Origin: an uncultured Roseiflexaceae bacterium
GTDB taxonomy: Bacteria; Chloroflexota; Chloroflexia; Chloroflexales; Roseiflexaceae
Reading direction: 5' to 3'
Assembly: GCA_937974195.1 (NCBI GenBank)
Contig: CALJIC010000114.1
Span: 1 to 64,000, forward strand
DNA length: 64,000 nucleotides
The position numbers and the translations under genes are program-made. Below are positions 6,610-16,387 of the stretch, in pieces. The notes under the pieces are model-generated. The model was not told where the DNA came from and made no database searches. It saw only the letters and a program-made list of their open reading frames with translations. Each line of letters opens with the position of its first letter. Within the stretch, counting starts at the first letter, position 1.

Positions 6610-9204
6610 CTAGCCCTCCGGCAGCATCCGCTCGCCCGAGAGCAGCCGCTGGCCCTCCTTCTCCAGCTGCGCCAGCCGCGCCTGGGCCCGGGCGAGGATC
6701 GGGGCGGGCAGCCCGGCCATGCGCGCGACGGCGATGCCGAACGATCCCTCGGCCGCGCCGGGCTCGAGCGTGTGGAGGAAGATCAGCCGGTCGCCGTCGC
6801 GCCGGACGCCCATCTGGAGCCGCGCCAGCCCCGGCAGATGGCCGAGCAGCCCGACCAGCTGGTGGTAGTGGGTGGCGAAGATCCCGCGGCAGCGCGTCAC
6901 GTCGTGGAGGTGCTCCACGATCGCCTCCGCCAGCGCCATCCCGTCGTAGGTCGCCGTCCCGCGCCCCACCTCGTCCAGCACCACCAGGCTGTCCGCCGTC
7001 GCCTGGTGGACGATCGTCGAGACCTCGGTCATCTCGACCAGGAAGGTGCTGCGCCCGCTGGCGATGTCCTCGGCCGCGCCGATGCGGGTGAAGATGCGGT
7101 CGAACAGCCCGAAGGTCATCGCTTCCGCCGGCACGAATGACCCCATCTGCGCCAGGACGACGCACAGCGCCACCATGCGCATCAGGGTCGACTTGCCGGA
7201 CATGTTCGGGCCGGTGAGCACGATCAGCCGGGTGTCCTCGCTCAGCGTCACCGTCGCCGGGGTGTACCCCTCGACGGTGCGGCAGACCACCGGGTGCCGC
7301 CCGCCGACGATCGAGAGCACCCGCTCGGGCACGATCGTCGGGCGGGTCCAGCGCTCGCGCACCGCCACGTGCGCCAGCGTGGTCACGACGTCGATCTGCG
7401 CCAGGTCGCGCGCCAGCTGCATCAGCCGCGGCCCCTCGGCGACGACGTGCTCCCACAGCCGCCGCCACGCCGCCCGCTCCACGTCGGCGCGCTGCGCCTC
7501 CGCCTCGAGCAGCTCCTCCGACAGCTCCCGCAGCCGCTCGGTGGTGTACTGCTCGCGGCCCTTCGTCACCCGGCTCCAGTCGGCCGGCACCCGGCGCGCG
7601 TCGGCCGTCGAGACCGTCAGGACGAACTGGCCCGTGCGCGCGTCGCGCCGGTGCTGCAGCGAGCGGATCCCGGTCGTCAGGTAGAGGGTCGCGGCGAGCT
7701 GATCGATGGCGGCCCGCGCCCGCTGCTCCTGCGCCAGCAGCGCGTCCAGCTCCGGGTCCCACCCGGCCGCCAGCAGCTCGCCGGCCTCGGTGTCGGGCCG
7801 GGGCGCCAGCGTGGCCCGCGGCGCGGCCACCAGCGCCCGCTCGAGAAGCTGTGTCAGGCCAGTCGGCGGCGCGTAGCGCTCGATGCCCAGCCCGCCGAGC
7901 CGCTCGAGCGTGCCGGCGATCGCCTCCGCAGCGCGCAGCGCGTCCCGCAGGCGCGCCATATCGCGCGGGGTGGCGCGCTCGGGGCTGACGAGCAGGCGGT
8001 TGGCCACGCGCTCCAGGTCCCCGACCGACCCCAGCCGGGCGCGGATGTCCTCGCGGGCGATCACGTCCTCGACACACGCCTGGACCGCGTCGTAGCGCGC
8101 CTCCAGCCGCGCCGCGTCGCGCAGGCCCTGGGTGAGCCAGGTGCGCAGCAGCCGTCCGCCCATCGGCGTGCGCGTCTGGTCGAGCACCGCGAGCAGTGAG
8201 CCGTACGGCGTGCCGTCCGGCCCGGTGAGGATATCGAGCGTGCGCCGCGTGGTCGCGTCCATCTGGAGCAGGTGGCTGCCGCCGCCGATCCGGATCGTCT
8301 GGAGGCGCCCGATGGCCGGGAAGCGGTTCCAGCGAAGGTAGCGGATCAGCACGCCGGCCGCCCGCGCGGCGTACGGCCGGTCGGCCAGCTCGAACGGGCG
8401 CAGGTCGATCGTCTGGAAGTGGGCCTGCAGCGCCTCCTGGCACGTCTCGGTGGCGAACCACCAGCCCGGCAGAGGCGACAGGCGGCCGACGTGGTAGCTG
8501 TTGATCAGGCCCAGCTCGTCGCAGAGCGCCCGGTGGCGCTGCGCCCGCTCGCCCTCGAGCCGCGTGATCCCGCTGGCCTGGCCGATCCGCTCGCGCTCCT
8601 CGCGCGGCAGGTCCGCGCTGCACAGCAGCTCGGCCGGGCCCGTGCGGGCCAGCTCGTCCGCCAGGCGCTCTCGGGCCTCCGGGCCGGTCCACTCCTGGCA
8701 CCAGAACGCGCCGGTCGAGACGTCGGCGATCGCCAGCGCGGCGCCCTCGGGGCCGATGTCCACCGCCGCCAGCAGCCGCCGCTCGTCGTCGAGCAGGTCC
8801 TCGTCGAAGACCGTGCCGGGCGTGATCACCTCGGCCAGCTGGCGGGCCTTGAGCGTCCCATCCCGCTCGCCGTCGACCTCGCGCCCGATCGCGACGCGGT
8901 AGCCCATGCGCAGCAGCCGCGCCAGGTGCTCGCGCTCGCTGCCAATCGCGATGCCCGTCATCGCCAGCATCACCGGCTGGCCGCCGCGGCCGGTCATGAG
9001 CGGCTTCTCGGCCACGCGCAGGTCGAGCAGCCGGCCGAGCAGGCGCGCCGGGTCGCCGTAGACCTCGTAGAACTTGCCGTTCTGCATCCAGGCGATCGCG
9101 TCCGGGCGCTCGAGCTCGATGCGGGCGAACTGCACCAGCACGTCGCTCGCCTCGACCCCGCCGTAGCGCGCCCGCAGCACGCGCTGGATATCGTGTGTCT
9201 CCAC
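6610..9204 (-). CDS. mutS: DNA mismatch repair ATPase MutS
   Basis: 864 residues, the normal MutS length. Domain I carries the mismatch wedge GKFYEVYG (F45-Y46-E47, the Phe-x-Glu motif). The ATPase domain has Walker A LTGPNMSGKST (about residues 662-672), the DEVGRGTATYDGMAL Walker B/signature block, and the FATHYHQL switch histidine. A GTG start (9202-9204) is used. MutS recognises mispairs and small loops and recruits MutL, and no mutL is seen nearby. The gene converges with the NurA-like gene and follows the MFS gene on the same strand, with two -10-like boxes in the 154-bp gap. Confidence 0.96.
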   Translation of the reverse strand: METHDIQRVLRARYGGVEASDVLVQFARIELERPDAIAWMQNGKFYEVYGDPARLLGRLLDLRVAEKPLMTGRGGQPVMLAMTGIAIGSEREHLARLLRMGYRVAIGREVDGERDGTLKARQLAEVITPGTVFDEDLLDDERRLLAAVDIGPEGAALAIADVSTGAFWCQEWTGPEARERLADELARTGPAELLCSADLPREERERIGQASGITRLEGERAQRHRALCDELGLINSYHVGRLSPLPGWWFATETCQEALQAHFQTIDLRPFELADRPYAARAAGVLIRYLRWNRFPAIGRLQTIRIGGGSHLLQMDATTRRTLDILTGPDGTPYGSLLAVLDQTRTPMGGRLLRTWLTQGLRDAARLEARYDAVQACVEDVIAREDIRARLGSVGDLERVANRLLVSPERATPRDMARLRDALRAAEAIAGTLERLGGLGIERYAPPTGLTQLLERALVAAPRATLAPRPDTEAGELLAAGWDPELDALLAQEQRARAAIDQLAATLYLTTGIRSLQHRRDARTGQFVLTVSTADARRVPADWSRVTKGREQYTTERLRELSEELLEAEAQRADVERAAWRRLWEHVVAEGPRLMQLARDLAQIDVVTTLAHVAVRERWTRPTIVPERVLSIVGGRHPVVCRTVEGYTPATVTLSEDTRLIVLTGPNMSGKSTLMRMVALCVVLAQMGSFVPAEAMTFGLFDRIFTRIGAAEDIASGRSTFLVEMTEVSTIVHQATADSLVVLDEVGRGTATYDGMALAEAIVEHLHDVTRCRGIFATHYHQLVGLLGHLPGLARLQMGVRRDGDRLIFLHTLEPGAAEGSFGIAVARMAGLPAPILARAQARLAQLEKEGQRLLSGERMLPEG

Positions 9205-9253
9205 GGGAACTCTCGCTTGCTGCGCGGCGGTGCGCCGAAGCCACGCGCCGCGC

Positions 9254-9262
9254 GGTATACCA
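9254..9262 (-). promoter_or_regulatory. Extended -10 element upstream of mutS
   Basis: Minus strand TGGTATACC: an extended -10 (TG, one base, then TATACC at 9254-9259), about 50 nt before the GTG start, with no clear -35. A second, perfect TATAAT on the same strand lies at 9345-9350 and could be a distal start. Confidence 0.4.
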
Positions 9263-9358
9263 GCTATCGGCCCGGCCGAACCGCTCCGTGCGGCCTACCC
9301 TGCGTCGGAACAGATTGCGAACATGTGTGCGCCGGGAGGCTTCTATTATACGACATGC

Positions 9359-10585
9359 TCAGTCGGAGGGCGTGGCCTGCGTCTGCGGCCCGGGGGCGCC
9401 GAGCCAGCGCCGCCCGAGCACGAACACCGCCAGCGCGAGCAGCGTGATGCCCACCGAGAGCCGGTAGATCGCGACGATGCCGATCTGGTCGAGCAGCACC
9501 CCGCTGATCACCGCGCCGCTCATCTGCCCGAACGCCATCGCCGAGGCCAGCAGCCCCTGCCCGGTCGCCGCGAGCTGCGGGCCGGCCAGCTCGTGCACCA
9601 TGCTCACCGAGGCCAGCAGGTAGATCCCGTACGAGCAGCCGTGGAGCACCTGCACCCCGAGCACCCACTCCGGGCCCGGGACGAGGGTGTACAGCAGGAT
9701 GCGCAGGGTGTACATGCAGAGCGCGACGACCATCATCCGGCGCGTCCCCAGCCGCGAGACGAGGCGGCCGCCCAGGAACAGCACCGGCAGCTCGCTGATC
9801 GCCGCGGTCGCGCTGGTGGCGCCGAGCAGCCCGGTGTTCCCGCCGATCGCGGTGATGTAGATCCCGAACAGGGAGAAGATCGGGCTGGTGCTGATGGCCA
9901 GCAGGAAGACGACCAGCAGCAGCACGCGCATGTCCGGCCGGCGCAGCATCTCCGCCGCGCCGCGCCAGCGGTCAGGCACCGACGGCTGCCGGCGCGCCGG
10001 CAGGCCCAGCGTCGTGAGGCAGGTCAGCCCCAGCGTGATCGCGTAGCAGATCAGGAACAGCGGCGAGACCTCGCCGCCCATGGCGACGCCGATCAGCCAG
10101 ACCACCAGCGTGTAGCTGATCGAGCCCCACACCCGCAGCTGGCCGAAGCTGATCCCGTGCCGCGCGCCGATCGTGACCGCGTAGCTGTCGATCAGCGGCG
10201 AGGCGGTGGTGCCCACCAGCGCGAGCAGCAGGATCAGCGGCAGGATCTGCCAGAAGCTCGTGGCCACGGTCAGCAGCAGCGCGACCGCGGCGGTGGTGAG
10301 CAGCGCCAGGCGCAGGATCAGCCGGTGCGCGTTGCGCGAGTCGGCCAGCGACCCCCAGATCGGCGAGAGGAACGCCATCCCGAGCGGCGTCACGGCGTTC
10401 AGCACGCCGATCTCGGCGCCGCTCAGCCCCAGGCGCTGGTAGTACAGGACGATGTACGGTCCCCAGCAGGCGATCCCGGCGTAGAACGCGAAGTAGACGC
10501 CCGCCATCCAGAGGGTGGGCGGGCCGGGGACACGAAAGCGTGCGCGCTGGCCGCGACTGCCAGCGTCGTCAGGTGCGATAGTCAT
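9359..10585 (-). CDS. MFS transporter (LacY/nucleoside-symporter-like, MFS_1)
   Basis: A 408-residue membrane protein with about twelve hydrophobic helices. The loop after helix 2 carries the MFS signature (PIWGSLADSRNAHRLI), and an equivalent GGRLVSRLGTRRMM occurs after helix 8. A long hydrophilic central loop with ARRQPSVPDRWRG separates the halves. The substrate is unknown. The start at 10585 is chosen because a more upstream ATG would extend into an unrelated stretch, and AAGG precedes this ATG, though weakly. It precedes mutS by 154 bp on the same strand but probably has its own promoter (TATAAT at 10708-10713). Confidence 0.82.
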   Translation of the reverse strand: MTIAPDDAGSRGQRARFRVPGPPTLWMAGVYFAFYAGIACWGPYIVLYYQRLGLSGAEIGVLNAVTPLGMAFLSPIWGSLADSRNAHRLILRLALLTTAAVALLLTVATSFWQILPLILLLALVGTTASPLIDSYAVTIGARHGISFGQLRVWGSISYTLVVWLIGVAMGGEVSPLFLICYAITLGLTCLTTLGLPARRQPSVPDRWRGAAEMLRRPDMRVLLLVVFLLAISTSPIFSLFGIYITAIGGNTGLLGATSATAAISELPVLFLGGRLVSRLGTRRMMVVALCMYTLRILLYTLVPGPEWVLGVQVLHGCSYGIYLLASVSMVHELAGPQLAATGQGLLASAMAFGQMSGAVISGVLLDQIGIVAIYRLSVGITLLALAVFVLGRRWLGAPGPQTQATPSD

Positions 10586-10707
10586 GTGCTGCCTTGATTT
10601 CTGAAACGGACTCCTCGCCGCCACACATCGCCGGCGACCATTTTCCAGCCGTGGGCTGGGCGCCGGCCGGGCCTCATTCCGGCCAGGAACGGGCCGGCGG
10701 CGCGTGG

Positions 10708-10713
10708 ATTATA
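10708..10713 (-). promoter_or_regulatory. -10 box of the MFS transporter gene
   Basis: A perfect TATAAT on the minus strand, about 120 nt before the ATG at 10585. No convincing -35 box is seen 16-18 nt upstream, so this rests on the -10 alone. Confidence 0.4.
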
Positions 10714-10766
10714 CCCCCCGCGGCCCAAACGCGCGCCGCGCCCGGCAGCGCGCCTGCCCGAACCTA

Positions 10767-10775
10767 TGCTATACT
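10767..10775 (+). promoter_or_regulatory. Extended -10 promoter of the alpha/beta hydrolase gene
   Basis: TGCTATACT: TG at 10767-10768 and the -10 box TATACT at 10770-10775. The start is expected near 10782, about 38 nt before the ATG. The -35 region is unremarkable, as is common with extended -10 promoters. Confidence 0.5.
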
Positions 10776-10819
10776 TGGTGTCCCTAGTCACACATATCGC
10801 CTGCGCTCGAGGTTGCACG

Positions 10820-11650
10820 ATGAATTCCGAATCGCCCGGCACGTATCTGGAGGTCGCTCCCGGGGTCGAGCTGTACTACGAGGAGCACGGCGCCGGCTCG
10901 CCGCTGGTCTTCGTCCCCGGCTGGACCTTCACCACCGAGGTGTTCCAGCACCAGGTGGAACACTTCGCCCAGACCCACCGGGTCATCGTCGTCGACCCGC
11001 GCAGCCAGGGGCGCTCGTCGAAGACGCTCCACGGGAACGACTACGGCACCCACGGCGCTGACCTCGCCCGGCTCTTCGCGGCCCTCGAGCTGCGCGATGC
11101 GGTGCTGGTCGGCTGGTCGACCGGCACGCTGGACGTGCTGAGCTACGTGGGGCAGGCCGGGACGGGCGCGCTCAGGGGAGTGGTCGGCATCGACATGTCC
11201 CCCAAGCCGCTCTCCGTCAACGCCGAGGACTGGGTCGAGGGGCCGCTCGATGAGATCGCCGGCGCCTGGCGCTCCTTCCTGCGCACGCCGCAGGGCCAGC
11301 GCGACTTCATCACCTACTACGCGACCGAGGTGATGGTGCAGCGCCAGCTCAGCCCGTCCGAGCTGGACTGGATCGTGCGCCAGTCGCTCACGACGCCCCA
11401 CTACCTGGCCAGCGCCCTGTTCGCCGACGCGCTGTTCTGCGACTTCAGCGCCGAGCTGCGGGCGCTCAGCGAGGCCCTGCCGACCCTCTATGTGGTCGCC
11501 GAGCACTGGGCCGACACGGCGGTCTCCTTCCTCGGGCGGAACTTCCCGCGGGTCAAGACCGAGGTTCTGGGCGGCCACATGATGTTCTGGGAGCACGCCG
11601 AGCGCTTCAACGGGATCCTGCGCGCATTCATCGAGCAGCTGGCGAGCTAG
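10820..11650 (+). CDS. Alpha/beta hydrolase fold protein
   Basis: A 276-residue cytosolic hydrolase. It has the oxyanion-region HGAGSPLVFVPGWTF, the nucleophile elbow VGWSTGTLD (Ser in G-W-S-T-G, near residue 100), and a C-terminal GGHMMFWE with the likely catalytic His. This layout resembles non-heme haloperoxidase/esterase-type enzymes; the substrate is unknown. The ATG at 10820 is preceded by GAGGTTGCACG, and the in-frame upstream extension would include the promoter, so it is excluded. It is followed after 97 bp by the ABC importer genes on the same strand and may be their first gene or an independent unit. Confidence 0.82.
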   Translation: MNSESPGTYLEVAPGVELYYEEHGAGSPLVFVPGWTFTTEVFQHQVEHFAQTHRVIVVDPRSQGRSSKTLHGNDYGTHGADLARLFAALELRDAVLVGWSTGTLDVLSYVGQAGTGALRGVVGIDMSPKPLSVNAEDWVEGPLDEIAGAWRSFLRTPQGQRDFITYYATEVMVQRQLSPSELDWIVRQSLTTPHYLASALFADALFCDFSAELRALSEALPTLYVVAEHWADTAVSFLGRNFPRVKTEVLGGHMMFWEHAERFNGILRAFIEQLAS

Positions 11651-11747
11651 GGAAGCGGCAGGCCGGTGGGCCGCGGGCTCACCCCTGCCCAGGGACGGCG
11701 CCGGCGTCGCCGGTGGCCGACAGTCTATTCCAGTAGGGAGAGAACAG

Positions 11748-12683
11748 ATGCGACAGAAGATGACGCTCGTGCTCGTGAGCGTTCTGATGCTCCTGCTCGC
11801 CGCGTGTGGCGGGGCAGGTGGACAGGGGACGAGCGCTCCGACGGCGGCGACAGGTGGCGAGAGCGCGCCGACCGCCGCCCCGGCCCCGACAGAAGTTCCG
11901 GCAGAGGCTCCGACTGCAGATGCCACTGGCGGTGAGGCCACCGCCGAGACCTCCGAGACGGCGGGCGGGCTGCCCGACTTGGGCGGCCGCGAGATCACGA
12001 TCGCCGTCGAGAACGCCTACCCGCCGTTCAACTACGTCAACCCGGCCACCGGCGAGGGCGAGGGCTGGGACTACGACGCGTGGCGCGAGATCTGCCGGCG
12101 GCTGAACTGCACGCCGGTGTTCCAGGAGGCGTCCTGGGAGGGCATGATCCAGGCCGTGGGCAACGGCCAGTTCGACGCCGCCGCCGACGGCATCACGATC
12201 ACCCCTGAGCGCGCCGAGCTGGTCGACTTCTCGGACGGCTACATCCAGGTGGACCAGCGCCTGCTCGTCCGCGCCGACGAGAGCCGCTTCAGCAACATGG
12301 ACGAGTTCGTCGCCAACGAGGAGCTGCTGCTCGGCACCCAGACCGGCACGACGAACTACGAGACCGCCGCCAGCCTCCTGCCCGAGAGCCGCATCCAGGC
12401 CTTCGAGCAGTTCCCGTTCGCGGTGGCGGCGCTGCTCAACGGTGACGTGGACGCGGTGATCATGGACGAGACCGCCGGCCAGGGCTACGTCGGCAACAAC
12501 GCCGAGCAGCTCAAGCTGATCGGCGACCCGATCAAGAGCGACGCGCTCGGCTTCATCTTCCCCAAGGGCAGCGACCTGGTCGAGCCGGTCAACCAGGCGC
12601 TGGCGCAGATGCGCGAGGACGGCACGCTCGACGAGCTGGCGCAGAAGTACTTCAGCGATGAGTTCCAGCTGCCGGAAGGCTAG
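11748..12683 (+). CDS. Polar amino acid ABC transporter, substrate-binding lipoprotein
   Basis: 311 residues. A lipoprotein signal peptide ends in LLLLAACGG (Cys about residue 21), followed by a long Thr/Ala/Pro-rich linker. The mature domain starts at ITIAVENAYPPFNYV, a hallmark of family-3 (amino-acid) binding proteins. Other matching blocks are ADGITITPERAELVDFSDGY, EELLLGTQTGTTNYE and the terminal ALAQMREDGTLDELAQKYF. It delivers a polar amino acid or opine-like ligand to the permease/ATPase encoded next. A strong ribosome-binding site (AGGGAGAG) precedes the ATG. A hairpin-plus-T-run between this gene and the permease gene probably gives excess binding protein. Confidence 0.93.
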   Translation: MRQKMTLVLVSVLMLLLAACGGAGGQGTSAPTAATGGESAPTAAPAPTEVPAEAPTADATGGEATAETSETAGGLPDLGGREITIAVENAYPPFNYVNPATGEGEGWDYDAWREICRRLNCTPVFQEASWEGMIQAVGNGQFDAAADGITITPERAELVDFSDGYIQVDQRLLVRADESRFSNMDEFVANEELLLGTQTGTTNYETAASLLPESRIQAFEQFPFAVAALLNGDVDAVIMDETAGQGYVGNNAEQLKLIGDPIKSDALGFIFPKGSDLVEPVNQALAQMREDGTLDELAQKYFSDEFQLPEG

Positions 12684-12736
12684 GCACTGGTGGCTTCCGC
12701 TACCTCTGTGCCGCCGCATGTCGACCGTCATTCCTG

Positions 12737-12763
12737 CCCCCTCTCCCAGCTCGGGAGAGGGGG
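12737..12763 (+). repeat. GC-rich stem-loop after the binding-protein gene
   Basis: An 11-bp perfect stem (CCCCCTCTCCC, GGGAGAGGGGG) with a 5-nt loop lies in the 199-bp gap between binding-protein and permease genes, 6 bp before the terminator-like hairpin. It may stabilise the upstream mRNA segment. Confidence 0.6.
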
Positions 12764-12768
12764 AGGAG

Positions 12769-12813
12769 GGCGTGCTGGCGCAGCAGCTACGCTGCCGCAC
12801 CAGCACGCCTTTT
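12769..12813 (+). terminator. Intra-operon terminator/attenuator
   Basis: GGCGTGCTGG (12769-12778) pairs with CCAGCACGCC (12800-12809), with an inner GCAGC/GCTGC extension, followed at once by TTTT. It sits between the binding-protein and permease genes, so partial read-through would explain higher expression of the binding protein. Confidence 0.72.
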
Positions 12814-12882
12814 CCATACCCGCTCCAAGGCAGCCGGCCGCTGAGCTTGGGCGGGGGAGCGTGTGAGCGCTGAGGAGACCGC

Positions 12883-13686
12883 ATGGCTGTTGAACAAGAG
12901 CAGATCACCCTTCCGAGCCGCCCGCTCGACAGCCGCGCTAGCCTGTCGCGGGTCCCCTGGTGGCTCCTGATCATCCTGGCGATCATCGCCTACATGGCGA
13001 TACGGATCGTCGTCGACCCGCTCTACCAGGACATCTTCCAGACCATCCTGGGCGGGCTCTCCACGACGCTGTACGTGACGGCGGTCTCGTTCGTGCTCGC
13101 GCTGCTCTTCGGGCTGATCCTCGGGCTCGGGCGGGTCTCCAGCAACCCGATCTTCCGCAACCTGGCGATCACCTACATCGAGTTCATCCGCGGCGTGCCG
13201 ATGCTGGTGCTGATCTTCACGATCTCCTTCGCCGTCGTGCCGCTGTTCTCGCGCGCCTCGGGCCTGCCGAACAACGCCGTCTCGCTCACCACACGCGCGA
13301 TCATCGCGCTGGTGCTGATCTACGGGGCCTACATCGCCGAGATCTTCCGCGCCGGGATCGAGTCGATCGGGCGCGGGCAGATGGAGGCGGCCCGCTCGCT
13401 GGGGATGTCGCACGTCCAGGCGATGCGCTACATCATTCTGCCGCAGGCGATCCGCAATATCATGCCGGCGCTCGGCAACGACCTGATCGCGCTGCTGAAG
13501 GACACCTCGCTCGTCTCCGTGCTCGGCGTGCGCGAGATGACCCAGGTCTCGCGCCTGTCGGTCAGCACATCGTTCCGCTACGAGGAGACCTACTTCATTC
13601 TGACGCTCTTCTACCTGACCCTGACCCTGCTGCTCTCGCTGATCCTGCAGTGGCTGCAGCGCCGGATGGGCATGCAGGGGCGCTAG
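12883..13686 (+). CDS. Polar amino acid ABC transporter, permease
   Basis: A 267-residue HisM/GlnP-type permease. It has five or so hydrophobic helices and the cytoplasmic EAA loop EAARSLGMSHVQAMRYIILP followed by QAIRNIMPALGND, which docks on the ATPase. The TFSLVSVLGV-type block appears here as TSLVSVLGVREM. A single permease gene implies a homodimer. It lies between the binding-protein and ATPase genes, which start 25 bp after its stop. Confidence 0.92.
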   Translation: MAVEQEQITLPSRPLDSRASLSRVPWWLLIILAIIAYMAIRIVVDPLYQDIFQTILGGLSTTLYVTAVSFVLALLFGLILGLGRVSSNPIFRNLAITYIEFIRGVPMLVLIFTISFAVVPLFSRASGLPNNAVSLTTRAIIALVLIYGAYIAEIFRAGIESIGRGQMEAARSLGMSHVQAMRYIILPQAIRNIMPALGNDLIALLKDTSLVSVLGVREMTQVSRLSVSTSFRYEETYFILTLFYLTLTLLLSLILQWLQRRMGMQGR

Positions 13687-13711
13687 TACGGCTGAAAGCA
13701 GAGCGAAGCTT

Positions 13712-14461
<750 letters not shown>

Positions 14462-14480
14462 CGCTGTTCGCGAGGTCCCT

Positions 14481-15455
14481 ATGGCAGCGACGCGCGGCCC
14501 GGCCGAAGCCTACGGCACCAGCGTCACGCGCCCGGATGACTTCGACGCCTTCTGGGCGGAGATCATGGAGGCGGCGCGCGGCATCCCGCTCAACCCGGCG
14601 CTGGCCCACGTCCCGCTGCGCTCCACCCCCGAGGTGGACGTGTTCGAGATCCACTACGACAGCCTGGACGGCGTGCGGGTCGCCGGCTGGTACTGCGTGC
14701 CGAAGGAGTCGTACCTTCCGCCGCCCTACCCGGCGCTGCTGCTGGTGCCGGGGTACATCTCCGAGCCGACCCTGCCGAAGTCCTGGGCCAAGATGGGCTA
14801 CGCGGCCGTCGGCGTCGCCCCGCGCGGCAAGCTGCGCTCGAACGCCGCCTACAACCCCGGCTACCCCGGCCTGCTCACCGACAACATCGTCGATCGCAAC
14901 ACGTACGCCTACCGCGGCTTCTACGTCGACGCCGCCCGCGCGGTCGACTTCGTCCTGTCGCGCCCGGAGGTCGACCACAGCCGCATCGGTGTCCACGGGA
15001 GCAGCCAGGGCGGCGCGCTGACGATCACCACGGCGGCGCTGCGGGCGGATGCCATCACCGTCGGCGCGGCCGGGGCGCCCTACCTGTGCGGCATGATGGA
15101 CGCGGCGGCGCTGACCCACTCCTGGCCCTACGAGGAGATCAACGACTACCTGCGCATGTACCCCGAGCGCGCCGAGGCGGTCCGCGAGACGCTCAGCTAC
15201 TTCGACGGGATCAACTTCGCGCCGCTGATCCGCTGCCCGATGCTGATCTACCTCGGGCTCGGCGACGACGTCTGCCCGCCGGAGACCGGGTACGCGCTCT
15301 ACCGCGCGCTCACCTGCCCGGCGGAGCTGCACGTCTACCCGCGCTGCGCCCACGACGCCGGCATCTACTGGGAGATGCCCAAGGTGGTGGAGTTCCTCGC
15401 GCAGCACCTGCGGCCGGCCGGGTACGGGCGGCGCGCCGAGCCGACTCAGGGATAG
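14481..15455 (+). CDS. Acetyl xylan esterase / cephalosporin-C deacetylase family (AXE1) protein
   Basis: A 324-residue alpha/beta hydrolase of the AXE1 type. It has FDAFWAEIMEAA near the N terminus, LLLVPGYISEPTLPK, and an intact nucleophile elbow VHGSSQGGALTITTAAL with Ser175. The acid is probably in LGLGDDVCPPETGYA, and the His in PRCAHDAGIYWE. Family enzymes remove acetyl groups from xylo-oligosaccharides or related acyl esters in the cytoplasm. The next gene is a paralogue lacking the serine. Position after an amino-acid importer suggests the natural substrate is an acylated metabolite taken up by the cell rather than xylan itself (inference). Confidence 0.85.
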   Translation: MAATRGPAEAYGTSVTRPDDFDAFWAEIMEAARGIPLNPALAHVPLRSTPEVDVFEIHYDSLDGVRVAGWYCVPKESYLPPPYPALLLVPGYISEPTLPKSWAKMGYAAVGVAPRGKLRSNAAYNPGYPGLLTDNIVDRNTYAYRGFYVDAARAVDFVLSRPEVDHSRIGVHGSSQGGALTITTAALRADAITVGAAGAPYLCGMMDAAALTHSWPYEEINDYLRMYPERAEAVRETLSYFDGINFAPLIRCPMLIYLGLGDDVCPPETGYALYRALTCPAELHVYPRCAHDAGIYWEMPKVVEFLAQHLRPAGYGRRAEPTQG

Positions 15456-15487
15456 GCGCTGCCGGCGCCGCAGCCGTGAGGAGAGCC

Positions 15488-16387
15488 ATGCCCGACTCGA
15501 TCGCTCAGCCCGAGTTCGACGCCTACTGGGACGCGGTGGACGCGGAGCTCGCCCGCTGGCCCGCGGCGCCCGAGCTGACGCCGCTGCCGCTGCGCTCCAC
15601 CGACTTCGCCACGGTCTACGCGCTGCGCCTCACCAGCATCGGGCCGTACCGGATCTTCGGCTACTACAGCGTGCCGCGCGGCGCCGGGCCGTTCCCGGGC
15701 CTGCTGGTGACCCCGCGCTACGGCAGCGTCAACCACCTGCCGCACTACGACGACCGCCGGCGCTACGCCGTGCTGGTGCTCATGCACCGCGGGCAGCGCC
15801 TGGCCGACCAGCCGTTCAAGGCGGCCTACCCCGGCCTGCTGACGCACGGGATCGACGACCCGGCCACCTACATCTACCGCGGCATCGTCGCCGACTGCCT
15901 GCGCGGCGCCGAGTTCCTGCTCGACCGCCCCGAGGTCGACCGGGCGCGCGTGGCGATCACCGGCGATGACCTGGCGCTGATCACGGCGGCGCGCCGCCCG
16001 CGCTTCGCCGCCGCGCAGATCAGCGGCCTGATGTTCTACCGCATGCTCGAGGCCGCCGCGCGCACCGACGCCTACCCGCTCGAGGAGATCAACGACCACC
16101 TGCGCACGTACCCCGAGCGCCACGCCGCGGTCGCGCGCACGCTGAGCCTCTTCGACCCGCAGCGCCACGCCCCGCGCGTGACGGCCACGACGCTGCTCAC
16201 GATCGGCGACCCCGGCGCGGTGGGCGGGCCGGAGTGGATGCAGCCGCTGAGCGAGGTGCTCGGCGACCGGGCGCAGCACTACGCGCTGACCCACGAGGGC
16301 GGCACCGACGCCGACTGGCTGGACGCCTGGCTCAGCGCGCGCATGGGCGTCCCGCCGATGCCGCGGCTCTGGGAGGCCGCGCGGTGA
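15488..16387 (+). CDS. AXE1-family paralogue lacking the nucleophile serine (probable pseudoenzyme)
   Basis: 299 residues, clearly homologous to the preceding gene: FDAYWDAVDAEL, PLPLRST, YPGLLTHGIDDPATYIYRG and LEEINDHLRTYPERH align closely with it. At the nucleophile elbow, where the neighbour has GSSQGG (Ser175), this protein has GDDLAL (G159-D160-D161), so the catalytic Ser is replaced by Asp. A His is retained in THEGGTDADW. The reading frame is intact and starts at an ATG with GAGGAGAGCC upstream, so this is not a decayed gene. It may be a regulatory or structural partner of the active esterase. Its stop overlaps the next start (GTGA), which indicates translational coupling. Confidence 0.78.
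   Translation: MPDSIAQPEFDAYWDAVDAELARWPAAPELTPLPLRSTDFATVYALRLTSIGPYRIFGYYSVPRGAGPFPGLLVTPRYGSVNHLPHYDDRRRYAVLVLMHRGQRLADQPFKAAYPGLLTHGIDDPATYIYRGIVADCLRGAEFLLDRPEVDRARVAITGDDLALITAARRPRFAAAQISGLMFYRMLEAAARTDAYPLEEINDHLRTYPERHAAVARTLSLFDPQRHAPRVTATTLLTIGDPGAVGGPEWMQPLSEVLGDRAQHYALTHEGGTDADWLDAWLSARMGVPPMPRLWEAAR

Noticed and set aside
5372..9244. A 1290-residue minus-strand open frame across NurA and mutS
   Set aside because: It is rich in Arg/Ala/Gly with no domains and overlaps mutS in another frame. MutS motifs show the right frame.
15488..16387. Pseudogene of the esterase
   Set aside because: The frame is intact, has a good ribosome-binding site and overlaps the next start, so it is more likely a functional pseudoenzyme.
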